Part shown: piece after piece, positions 9,108-16,799 of the stretch
Layout: each line of letters opens with the position of its first letter
Position numbering within the stretch: position 1 is the first letter of the stretch
NCBI RefSeq assembly: GCF_900110995.1
Contig: NZ_FOJF01000002.1
Location: forward strand, 992,001 to 1,056,000
Source: Chitinophaga sp. YR573
Lineage (GTDB): Bacteria; Bacteroidota; Bacteroidia; Chitinophagales; Chitinophagaceae
Length of the DNA: 64,000 bases
Direction: 5' to 3'
Translations under genes and position numbers: made by a program
The notes under the pieces: model-generated
What the model was told of the DNA's origin: nothing
The model's input: the letters and a program-made list of their open reading frames with translations, nothing else
The model's database searches: none

Positions 9108-9668
9108 ATGTCATCATTAGACTGGAAAACACTTGAATCAGAATACCTTTTCAAAGACAACTGGTTAACTGCACGTAGAGACAAATGCGTCACCCCACAG
9201 GGTAAGATCGTATCTCCTTATTACGTGCTGGAATATAACGACTGGGTCAACTGCGTAGCTATTGCAGATGATGGCCGTGTGATCATGATCCGGCAGTACC
9301 GTCAGGGAATAGGTAAAACAATATTAGAGATTCCCGGTGGTACAATGGATAATACAGATCCTGATCCGGAGTTTGCCATGCGCCGTGAGTTACTGGAAGA
9401 AACAGGATATGCTTTTGAGAAACTAATTCCTTTAGGGGCAGTAGCACCTAACCCGGCATCGAGTAATAACCTTACTCATATGTTCCTGGCAACAGGGGGA
9501 AAGAAAGTGCAGGAGCAGCACTTAGATGATAATGAAGAGATAGAAATAGTGATGATGGAGATGGAAGATGTGGAAGAGTTACTGAAAGAGAATAAGCTGT
9601 TACAGAGCTTACACGTAACCTGCTTATTTTATGCATTGCTTAAATTGAAAGAACTACAGATACTATAG
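9108..9668 (+). CDS. Nudix hydrolase, ADP-ribose pyrophosphatase-like
   Basis: This 186-residue protein shows IRQYRQGIGK, the substrate-side signature of ADP-ribose/nucleoside-diphosphate-sugar pyrophosphatases. The Nudix helix follows, with core RRELLEETG at 92-100 (catalytic Glu94, Glu97, Glu98) and PGG at 76-78 before it. The Nudix box is slightly irregular: the first conserved Glu position is Asp84 and there is one extra residue before the RE pair. It probably cleaves ADP-ribose or a related dinucleotide. It is the last gene of the ABC/DinB operon, and its TAG stop overlaps the first base of a double-hairpin repeat. Confidence 0.9.
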   Translation: MSSLDWKTLESEYLFKDNWLTARRDKCVTPQGKIVSPYYVLEYNDWVNCVAIADDGRVIMIRQYRQGIGKTILEIPGGTMDNTDPDPEFAMRRELLEETGYAFEKLIPLGAVAPNPASSNNLTHMFLATGGKKVQEQHLDDNEEIEIVMMEMEDVEELLKENKLLQSLHVTCLFYALLKLKELQIL

Positions 9669-9738
9669 GGTGCAGGGCGAAGCCCTGCAAAACCCCTTTT
9701 AAATTTTGTGATGGTGCGAAGCACCATCACAAAATTTT
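9668..9738 (+). repeat. Double-hairpin intergenic repeat, copy 1
   Basis: GGGTGCAGGGC opens the element. Hairpin 1 is an 8-bp stem with loop GAA (TGCAGGGC at 9671-9678, complement 9682-9689). A spacer AAAACCCCTTTT follows. Hairpin 2 is a perfect 17-bp stem with loop GAA (9701-9717 and 9721-9737). The element fills the whole space between the Nudix and folC genes, which are convergent, and supplies bases of both stop codons. It probably works as a two-way terminator. Three relatives lie at 32.6, 34.7 and 36.6 kb. Confidence 0.9.
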
Positions 9739-11023
9739 ACATCGCCTCCGCTACTATAAAGAAACTACCACACACCAGCACAATATCTTCTTCATGCGCC
9801 TGCTGTTTCGCAGCCATAAATGCCAGTTGCACACTGCTATACGTATGTCCCCGTAATCCTTTGGCAGCAGCCATCTCCGCCAATACATGCTCATCGAGCG
9901 CGCGGGGGATCTGTGCCTTACAGAAATAATAAGTAGCAGCAGGAGGGAAGATAGATAACACTTTATCTACCTCTTTATCTTTTACAAAACCTGTTACAAT
10001 ATGTAAGTGCCGGTATACCATATGCCGCAGCTGTTCTACAATTTCTGTAATACCCGCTTCATTATGTCCGACATCTAAAATAGTGACAGGATGTTTACTG
10101 ATCACTTCCCAGCGCCCGCGTAATCCTGTTAGTTTTTTAACATGAGATAATGCTTCCACCACACCTGCATCCGGTAGTTTCCAATCCTGCTGTTGCAGTA
10201 CTTTTACGGCACTTAACACCCCCATGATATTTTTCACCTGGTATTGTCCGCTGAGGTCTAGGGAAAGGCGTTTCATATAGCCACCTTTGTGAGGAAGAAT
10301 ACCTAATTGCAAATGACCTGCTGATAATTCATTTTCCTGTATGATCCATTCCTGGTCTGCGAAGTGAATAGGTGCATGTAATGAAGCTGCTTTATCAGTA
10401 AAAACAGATTCAATTTCAGATTGAGTTTGTGATATTACTACAGGAATACCTGCTTTAATAATCCCGGCTTTTTCTGATGCAATTTCAGGTAAAGTATTAC
10501 CCAGTATATTCATGTGATCATAACTGATATTCGTAATCACAGAGAGTTCTGGAGTGATGATGTTAGTACTGTCCAAACGCCCGCCCAGTCCTACTTCTAT
10601 GATAGCGATATCCACCTGTTCCAAAGCAAAATACTGGAACGCCATTGCTACGGTAAGTTCGAAAAAAGAAGGGTCCAGTTCTTCTATGGAAGACTGCATC
10701 TGTTCCACGAATTCCGTTACAAAAGTAGTGGATACCATCTCTCCGTTTATCCTTATCCGTTCGCGGAAATCTTTGAGATGAGGAGAGGTGTACAATCCTG
10801 TTTTATAACCGGCCTGCTGGAAGATAGCTGCCAGCATATGACTGGTAGAACCTTTCCCGTTAGTACCGGCAATATGTATTGATTTGAACTTATGCTGAGG
10901 GTTGCCCAGCTGTTCACAGAGCGCTATGGTATTATGCAGGTCTTTTCTGAAAGCGGAGGCGCCCACCCGGGTAAACATGGGGAGACGCTCGTATAGATAG
11001 TCCAGAGTTTGTTGGTAGTCCAT
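9737..11023 (-). CDS. folC: Bifunctional folylpolyglutamate synthase/dihydrofolate synthase
   Basis: This roughly 428-residue Mur-ligase-type enzyme adds glutamate to dihydropteroate and folates. The sequence shows the P-loop AGTNGKGSTSHML (about 50-62), TSPHLKDFRERI, the omega-loop region IIEVGLGGRLDSTN, and the C-terminal domain with LDVGHNEAG. An ATG at 11137 would run into the end of the neighbouring gene and add about 38 poorly conserved residues. I prefer the start MDYQQTLDYLYERLPMF at 11023 (an ATG two codons upstream at 11029 is possible). A -7 box TATATTTG lies 16-23 bases before it, which favours this start. In Bacteroidota folC often neighbours tonB, as here. Confidence 0.9.
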   Translation of the reverse strand: MDYQQTLDYLYERLPMFTRVGASAFRKDLHNTIALCEQLGNPQHKFKSIHIAGTNGKGSTSHMLAAIFQQAGYKTGLYTSPHLKDFRERIRINGEMVSTTFVTEFVEQMQSSIEELDPSFFELTVAMAFQYFALEQVDIAIIEVGLGGRLDSTNIITPELSVITNISYDHMNILGNTLPEIASEKAGIIKAGIPVVISQTQSEIESVFTDKAASLHAPIHFADQEWIIQENELSAGHLQLGILPHKGGYMKRLSLDLSGQYQVKNIMGVLSAVKVLQQQDWKLPDAGVVEALSHVKKLTGLRGRWEVISKHPVTILDVGHNEAGITEIVEQLRHMVYRHLHIVTGFVKDKEVDKVLSIFPPAATYYFCKAQIPRALDEHVLAEMAAAKGLRGHTYSSVQLAFMAAKQQAHEEDIVLVCGSFFIVAEAM

Positions 11024-11038
11024 ATACATTGAATGCGG

Positions 11039-11046
11039 GACAAATA
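11039..11046 (-). promoter_or_regulatory. Probable -7 box for folC
   Basis: On the minus strand TATATTTG (complement of 11039-11046) fits TAnnTTTG and sits 16 bp before the preferred folC ATG at 11023. No convincing -33 element was seen. Confidence 0.45.
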
Positions 11047-11058
11047 TAGGTAGAAAAG

Positions 11059-11094
11059 AGAAAGGGAGAAAAGGCATTGCCCTTTCTCCCTTTA
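11059..11094 (-). terminator. Terminator-like hairpin between the DUF5723 gene and folC
   Basis: AAAGGGAGAAAAGG and CCCTTTCTCCCTTT form a nearly perfect 14-bp stem around a short CATTG loop. It is followed on the minus strand by a pyrimidine-rich stretch. It separates the DUF5723 gene from the folC promoter. Confidence 0.6.
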
Positions 11095-11115
11095 CTATCA
11101 GTATTTTGTATTTGT

Positions 11116-12594
11116 TTAGAATTGTGCAGCAGGGCATCCCAGTTTGGTCTGACCAAAGCGGATAGGTACAATGCGCAGGGCAATGAATCCATCCATGCGG
11201 TTCTTGTTCTTCTGGAACAGGTTGGATAACATGGTAGAAGAACCAATTACCAGCGGTCCGGCCCGGAAGCCTACACCTGCATCAAACTGGCCATGAGCAT
11301 TGATTTCCAGTGGCAGATAAGCCCCGAAATGCTGACCATCGATACGCGGAGTTATCTGTAACTGCGTCATTGCGTATGTTTTGCTGGGGTCAGATTTGCC
11401 GGAAGTTAAGGCCATCACACCTTTAGCATTCACGAAGATGCGGCCATCTACGTTATAATCCAGCATTACATTCAATGCAGCTGGCGTATTCATGGTGAAC
11501 TTATCACTAGAAGCAATAGGAGTGAAGTACTGACTGATACGACGGTAATACTGTTGCCAGCCTTCGCCTTTCTTTATGCCAATATTTGAAGGATCTATAC
11601 CGGTAACACGGAGATCCAGATCTTTACTGTTTGGGTTTTTCTTATAGGTAATACCTCCCAGGTCGGTGATAGACACGCCTAAACGCATTCTGTAATCGTC
11701 TGCTTCAGGATTCCACTGGTCGTCATCATATCCCTGTAAACCATCTACTTCGTCGCGCCATTCGTACACGATACCCAGGTCCATACCAAAGCCCAGGTTC
11801 CCGAACATCTTGTAGTTGCTGAGGGTAGGCTTTTCCCAGTCGTTCAGACCCTGGCTGTAACCCATTTTCATGGTACCACGGGTGATGTCTGCGGAGTGGG
11901 CGGCGTTCATTACAAAAGAAGAACCTTCTACCTGTGCATAACCGGCAGCGATACCGGAGAGCAGTTTAAGGGTCACACCCCCTTTCAGGCGGTGTTCACC
12001 ATCATCCTTGATCACAGAGGCATAGGTAAAGCCAAACTCATTCCACCAGTGAAAGCTGCCATTTGCCAGCTCCATATCATAATTCTGACCTATCAGTTGT
12101 TTGTTAGGGAAATCCAGTCCGAAGAAGTTGGCAACATCTGTCTTTACATTCCCTACATTACCCATTGCACGTACCCGCCATGTGAAGGCAATAGATTGAT
12201 TTTCATCTATTGAGTACAATACAGAAGGCATCATTACATCCATATTACCCCAGCCAAACTGTTTCTTGTTTGGATTAGCAGCGGAATCAAGGAAATAATT
12301 CACATTACGTTTCATCCCCCCTGTTGAATCAGGAGGATGTAAAAAGGTAGAACGGGGAAAGCGTGCATATGTATTACCAATCGACCCATCCAGGCCAGCG
12401 ATATTCACATCCCATTTGTAATGAGTGGCTGCTGCTGATGCCGGATTGGAAGGTACACCGTGAATACCGGCGTAGTTGCTGTTCGCATATCCTCCAAAGG
12501 GCAACTGCGCCTGCACCTTATGGGGCTGCAGTATAGACATGGCAATAATACATAGGAAGCCTGCGGCTCTTGATAGCATTACTCTAAAAGGCAT
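11116..12594 (-). CDS. Outer-membrane beta-barrel protein, DUF5723 family
   Basis: A protein of about 492 residues with a signal peptide ending after KVQAQ. The mature protein begins GGYANSNYAGIHGVPSNPAS, the Asn-Pro-Ala start typical of PorV/FadL-like barrels of Bacteroidota. Repeated amphipathic strands with Gly/aromatic ends run to the C-terminal IVPIRFG. The DUF5723 assignment is from memory of family features; its function is unknown, presumably in the outer membrane. A TTG at 12639 would extend the frame, but ATG codons at 12594 or 12579 give a cleaner signal peptide. It lies between tonB and folC on the same strand. Confidence 0.75.
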   Translation of the reverse strand: MPFRVMLSRAAGFLCIIAMSILQPHKVQAQLPFGGYANSNYAGIHGVPSNPASAAATHYKWDVNIAGLDGSIGNTYARFPRSTFLHPPDSTGGMKRNVNYFLDSAANPNKKQFGWGNMDVMMPSVLYSIDENQSIAFTWRVRAMGNVGNVKTDVANFFGLDFPNKQLIGQNYDMELANGSFHWWNEFGFTYASVIKDDGEHRLKGGVTLKLLSGIAAGYAQVEGSSFVMNAAHSADITRGTMKMGYSQGLNDWEKPTLSNYKMFGNLGFGMDLGIVYEWRDEVDGLQGYDDDQWNPEADDYRMRLGVSITDLGGITYKKNPNSKDLDLRVTGIDPSNIGIKKGEGWQQYYRRISQYFTPIASSDKFTMNTPAALNVMLDYNVDGRIFVNAKGVMALTSGKSDPSKTYAMTQLQITPRIDGQHFGAYLPLEINAHGQFDAGVGFRAGPLVIGSSTMLSNLFQKNKNRMDGFIALRIVPIRFGQTKLGCPAAQF

Positions 12595-12758
12595 AACTCT
12601 GATTAGTTGGCAATTCGGTTTCTCCCCCCTATAACGCAATAAGTTGCCATATATTGGCGGGCACTACAAAAGAATAACAAGTGCAAATATATTCAAATAT
12701 ATTATTTACTTTAGAATAATATATAATAAGTGGGGCTTATCTTATTGAAATACTGGAT

Positions 12759-13643
12759 TTACTGTACTTTGAAATAGAATCTTATCAGTGCGAACTGCAC
12801 TTCGGGAGCATCGCCGTTTACATTATATTTAAGTTCTCTGGCAGCTTTTTTAGCGATTTCTATGAGACGGGAGTTATTAAGGGTAGATCCTTTTAAAGAG
12901 TGGGTAGCTTCTATTACATTTCCCTGTCTGTCAACTTTTATATTGACAGCAATATAACCGGATTCATCTCCGTCATATGTGAGGGAAGGACGACTTAACA
13001 GCGAACGTCCGTTCAGGCGGAAATCAGATTTACCGCCGCCTAATCCGCTGCCTGTATAACCACTGGCGTTAGGATCACCATTGATGGAACCACGGTCGCC
13101 GGGTTTGCCGGTATTACCTTCTCCTGTAGAAGTATTGGAACCATTTGCACTGTTACCACTGGCGCTGCTGTTGGAAGTACCACCTGTGAAAACCGCTTTG
13201 GGTTTAGGCGCAGGAGGGACCGGAGCAGGTGGTGCTTCAGTTGGTTTCTTTGGTGTTTTGGCCGGTTTAGGCTCTATTGTTTTAGGAAATTCTTTAGGTT
13301 CTACTACCGGTTTTGTGGGCTTGGTAACTTCAGGAGCATCTTCTTCATCCTGTGTGGCAATATCCTGCTGGGGAGCATTGGTATTGGCAACGACAGGCTC
13401 CGCCTGTGGCGTGGAAGCCGTAGCAGCGCCGCTGCTTGGCGGATTCGGGTTCATCGGTTGTTCATTACCCATGCCTTCATCCGAAGTACCTAAATTCACT
13501 TCCATTCCCAGGTCCTGGTTCGGTAATGGTGGCGGTGCAGAGAAGCCAACAAGGAACAGTACTACTAACACTAAAGCATGTACGGCAATAGTCACCCCCA
13601 AGGCTTTGATCTGTTTATCTGTATTATTCTCTTTTTTCTGCAT
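12759..13643 (-). CDS. TonB-family energy transducer
   Basis: This 294-residue protein has one N-terminal membrane span (about 14-34) preceded by a charged cytoplasmic tail. A long periplasmic Pro/Lys/Glu-rich linker follows (repeated KPTKPV, EPKEFPK, PAPVPPAPKPK; about 95-165), then a Gly/Ser/Asn-rich stretch. The C-terminal TonB-like domain is at about 200-294 (YIAVNIKVDRQGNVIEA, AARELKYN). It should transmit the inner-membrane proton force from ExbB/ExbD to outer-membrane receptors such as those at 2.2 and 56.8 kb. No exbB/exbD genes are visible; the divergent neighbour is an MFS gene. Confidence 0.88.
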   Translation of the reverse strand: MQKKENNTDKQIKALGVTIAVHALVLVVLFLVGFSAPPPLPNQDLGMEVNLGTSDEGMGNEQPMNPNPPSSGAATASTPQAEPVVANTNAPQQDIATQDEEDAPEVTKPTKPVVEPKEFPKTIEPKPAKTPKKPTEAPPAPVPPAPKPKAVFTGGTSNSSASGNSANGSNTSTGEGNTGKPGDRGSINGDPNASGYTGSGLGGGKSDFRLNGRSLLSRPSLTYDGDESGYIAVNIKVDRQGNVIEATHSLKGSTLNNSRLIEIAKKAARELKYNVNGDAPEVQFALIRFYFKVQ

Positions 13644-13647
13644 ACTT

Positions 13648-13668
13648 CAAAATTAAGATTTATTTTTG
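13648..13668. promoter_or_regulatory. Divergent -7 boxes between tonB and the MFS gene
   Basis: TATTTTTG at 13661-13668 (plus) lies 25 bp before the MFS ATG at 13694. TAATTTTG on the minus strand (complement of 13648-13655) lies only 4 bp before the tonB ATG at 13643, implying an almost leaderless tonB message if real. Both fit TAnnTTTG exactly. Confidence 0.45.
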
Positions 13669-13693
13669 TCTTTTGAAATCTGAGACCCATATC

Positions 13694-14926
13694 ATGAACT
13701 TCCCGCTCGTTTCCTTGTACAAAAAAGCTTATACCGGATTGTCTGCTTCTACCTGGCTATTATCTGTTGTGTTATTAATTAACCGTAGTGGTACTATGGT
13801 GATCCCGTTTATGACGGTATATCTTACACAACGGTTACATTTTACTATAGAACAGGCAGGATGGGTGATGGCCTGTTTTGGTGCAGGCTCCGTAATAGGC
13901 GCTTTTATCGGCGGAAGATTATCTGATAAGATCGGGTTTTACCAGGTGCAGTTCTGGAGTTTATTTCTGCAGGGATTGTTATTTATGGTGCTGGGGCAGA
14001 TGGAAACGATGGCCCAGATCAGTATCTGTATTTTTATATTAAGCTCTGTGGGAGAGGCTTTCAGACCTGCTAACTCCGCCGCAACGGCACATTACAGCTC
14101 AGAAAGCAACCGTACCCGCTCTTATGCGTTAAACAGGCTGGCCGTGAACCTGGGATGGTCTGTAGGCCCCGCTATCGGAGGTATCCTGGCCAGTTACAGT
14201 TATCATTTATTGTTCTGGGCAGATGGAGCTACCTGCATCCTCGCTGTATTGATCATGCGTATTTTCCTGCCACCCATGAAGGCATATAAAGGAGAAAAAC
14301 ATGTAGCGCCGGTAAAAGTAAAAGGAGAGAGTGTGTATAAAGATGGCGTTTATCTCATTTTCATTGTACTGACAACAATATTCGCCATTGGCTTTTTCCA
14401 GTTATCCAATATTGTACCGCTGTACTTTGCCAAAGTACTGCACATGAAGGAAGCAAGGATAGGTATCACACTGGGAATGAACGGGTTGATCATTGCTTTC
14501 CTGGAAATGGTGATGGTATATAAACTGGAAGGGAAAAGACACCCATTAGAGTTTATTACATGGGGGGTATTGCTGGGCGGACTCTCTTATCTCTGCCTTA
14601 ACCTGTTCCCCTCTGCCTTGCTGGGGCCTGCTATATTTATACTGGTATGTACAGGCGGAGAAATGCTTTGCCTGCCATTCATGAACTCTTTCTGGATCAG
14701 CCGCAGTAAAACACATAACCGCGGGCAATACGCTTCCCTGTACACCATTGCTTATGCGCTTTGCACCATCATAGGGCCCACCTTAGGCGGGTATATGGTA
14801 GAGCATTTTGGATTTACCACCTGGTGGTATATGACAGCCGCGATATGTGCATCAACAGGGATTGGGTTTTACCTGTTATTCAGGAAACTTACAGATGCGC
14901 AAAATCCTGTGCATAATCCCCTTTAA
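13694..14926 (+). CDS. Major facilitator superfamily transporter
   Basis: A protein of about 410 residues with twelve predicted membrane spans in two six-helix halves. The MFS loop 2-3 motif appears as GRLSDKIGF (about 82-90), and NRLAVNLGWSVGPAIGG marks helices 5-6, as in DHA1-type drug or metabolite exporters. The substrate is unknown. A TTG at 13673 would add seven residues but lies at the end of a -7 box, so the ATG at 13694 is preferred. The 3' end overlaps the convergent radical-SAM gene by 38 bp. Confidence 0.88.
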   Translation: MNFPLVSLYKKAYTGLSASTWLLSVVLLINRSGTMVIPFMTVYLTQRLHFTIEQAGWVMACFGAGSVIGAFIGGRLSDKIGFYQVQFWSLFLQGLLFMVLGQMETMAQISICIFILSSVGEAFRPANSAATAHYSSESNRTRSYALNRLAVNLGWSVGPAIGGILASYSYHLLFWADGATCILAVLIMRIFLPPMKAYKGEKHVAPVKVKGESVYKDGVYLIFIVLTTIFAIGFFQLSNIVPLYFAKVLHMKEARIGITLGMNGLIIAFLEMVMVYKLEGKRHPLEFITWGVLLGGLSYLCLNLFPSALLGPAIFILVCTGGEMLCLPFMNSFWISRSKTHNRGQYASLYTIAYALCTIIGPTLGGYMVEHFGFTTWWYMTAAICASTGIGFYLLFRKLTDAQNPVHNPL

Positions 14927-16184
14927 TCCTTTCAATAGGTGGATTGAAATAGCCATATTTCAGGTGAGGGAATTCTTCATGGATCAGGTCCTGTAATTGT
15001 TTAATGCCCAGGCATTCTCCGGAATCAGTGATACCAAGACGACCCATGTACCAGTCGGGATCAATATTGAAATTGCGCCACTGTATCATGTTGAGGTCTG
15101 TATCACGGATCAGCTTACGCAGTGCTTCATATTCTTCCACACTGTCTGTCATTCCCGGGAACACGAAGTAGTTGATGGACGTCCATCCACCAAATTCACG
15201 TACTACTTTCAGGCTTTCAACGATGTCATCAAAAGTGTAGTTATTGGGACGATAGTAAGGAGTGTAGATCTTTTCACGGGCAGAGTTGGTACTTACACGG
15301 ATACTGTTAAGACCTGCTTTGCACAGTTCTCTTACCGCATCGGGTTTACTGCCGTTCGTATTAATATTGATACTGCCTTTAGGCGTATGCTTGCGTATTT
15401 CTATAATAGATTCGCGGATGGTTTCCCACATTAACAGTGGTTCCCCTTCACAGCCCTGACCAAAACTCACGATCGGGAAAGGCGCTGTTTCCAGGTGAGG
15501 CACGGTATATTCCACGATCTCCTGTGCAGTAGGCTTAAAACGCAGACGGTCCTGGGTAGATACAATGCTTTCTTCTTCCGGCTGGAAAGAGATACAACCA
15601 ATACAATTGGCATTACAGGCCGGAGAGGAAGGGATCGGGCATTCCCAGCGTCCCATAAAATAGTTACGGGCAGCAGGGCAGTGGTAAGTAAGTGCGCAGT
15701 TGTCTGCCAGATGTTGCACCAGGCGGTTATGCGGATATGCTTCCACCAAGGTTTTCACACCTTCCTTTACCTTCTTATCGTCAAAACCACCACATTCCTG
15801 GCGGATATCGGCTTCAATACGGGTAGCAGGCACATAAAACTTACCATCTAACCAACCCACTGCTGTATAACAGAACAGCGGCAGGGTAGGTGCATCCGGC
15901 ATGGTTTCGTAGGCTGCCAGGTAAAACCCTGTATGAGCAGGCGGGATGAAGGCCGCTACAGCCCATCCTTTATCGCACAGTTCCATTTCGCCGGTTAAGG
16001 CGTTCAAACCAATCCCACGACGGCCGGGTAATTCATAGAGAGAACCACCTTCAGGCAGTTCTATCCATTCATCCGGATCAATAGGCCATGCATCCCAGCC
16101 ACTACGGCCGGTGGTGTGCATAGTAAGGTCTTCGAAAATATTCCCTTTCCCGTCTGAGTATAGTATGTATGGAGACTGTTTCAA
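14889..16184 (-). CDS. Radical SAM protein of unknown substrate
   Basis: This 431-residue protein carries the [4Fe-4S]/SAM motif CNANCIGC (Cys190, Cys194, Cys197), a GxxxE-like region (FGQGCEGEPLL) and later barrel motifs NINTNGS and SIRVSTNS. Unusually, about 180 residues precede the cluster, and Cys163, Cys169 and Cys182 just before it could hold an auxiliary cluster. I do not know the substrate. The start appears to be TTG at 16184, since there is no ATG before codon 22. It is the last gene of an operon with an arginase-family enzyme and a membrane protein, 24 bp behind the latter. Confidence 0.85.
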   Translation of the reverse strand: MKQSPYILYSDGKGNIFEDLTMHTTGRSGWDAWPIDPDEWIELPEGGSLYELPGRRGIGLNALTGEMELCDKGWAVAAFIPPAHTGFYLAAYETMPDAPTLPLFCYTAVGWLDGKFYVPATRIEADIRQECGGFDDKKVKEGVKTLVEAYPHNRLVQHLADNCALTYHCPAARNYFMGRWECPIPSSPACNANCIGCISFQPEEESIVSTQDRLRFKPTAQEIVEYTVPHLETAPFPIVSFGQGCEGEPLLMWETIRESIIEIRKHTPKGSININTNGSKPDAVRELCKAGLNSIRVSTNSAREKIYTPYYRPNNYTFDDIVESLKVVREFGGWTSINYFVFPGMTDSVEEYEALRKLIRDTDLNMIQWRNFNIDPDWYMGRLGITDSGECLGIKQLQDLIHEEFPHLKYGYFNPPIERIKGDYAQDFAHL

Positions 16185-16208
16185 AATGAGTTGATTCGTT
16201 TAATGTTA

Positions 16209-16799
16209 TCAGAGCCTGCTTTTGAAGAACGCATTCATTTCTTCCGCTGTTACCAGCCCTGTTTCATCCAGGACTTCCAGCTGCATTACTTTGTTGTTCT
16301 TAAAGTCCAGCGTTAGCAGGTCATCCCGCAAAATTACGTTATTCAGTTGGTTCCAGCCAATCAGGCGCTCCGAAAAAGTAGTTGGCAGGGTAATACCCAT
16401 CATATCTATCCTGGCAAAAGCAGGCTGGAAGATCTTATATTCTGCATAACCGATATAGGCCGATGCAGCGCCTGTAAGCAGCAGCAGTAAGCCTATAAGA
16501 GGTTCTTTGTTCTCTAAAAAGTAAAGACATCCGGTAAAACAGGTAAAGGCCTGTATCATACGGGTAAGGCTGTTGGCCGCCTGTATATTACTGAACCTTT
16601 TCATGAAAAAGGGGAATGCGATGCTGGCAAATCCCAGTATCAGGAAAAACACGGCCATGCTCCAGTTGGGGGTAGGGCTCTTATAGATACCTATCCCGTT
16701 TAACAGGAACAGGATGCCTATCAGCATATGCATTACCGGTTGCAGGCGCAGCCTGGTAAGCGTGTTTGGATGAAGTATACGTAATTTGTACTGTTTCAT
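16209..16799 (-). CDS. Small multi-span membrane protein, unknown function
   Basis: This 196-residue protein has about four hydrophobic segments (roughly 24-40, 48-65, 82-95 and 99-116). A soluble C-terminal part follows (about 125-196), with beta-strand character reminiscent of small PH-like membrane-associated domains (TFSERLIGWNQLNNVILRDDLLTLDF). I do not recognise a specific family. Its ATG overlaps the stop of the arginase-family gene by one base (TAATG), which implies translational coupling, and the radical-SAM gene follows after 24 bp. Confidence 0.8.
   Translation of the reverse strand: MKQYKLRILHPNTLTRLRLQPVMHMLIGILFLLNGIGIYKSPTPNWSMAVFFLILGFASIAFPFFMKRFSNIQAANSLTRMIQAFTCFTGCLYFLENKEPLIGLLLLLTGAASAYIGYAEYKIFQPAFARIDMMGITLPTTFSERLIGWNQLNNVILRDDLLTLDFKNNKVMQLEVLDETGLVTAEEMNAFFKSRL

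Noticed and set aside
12759..13656. 191-residue plus-strand frame opposite tonB (13081-13656)
   Set aside because: It is a shadow of the Gly/Pro-rich tonB linker; its Gly/Val/Ser-rich composition mirrors the antisense of Pro/Thr/Ala codons.
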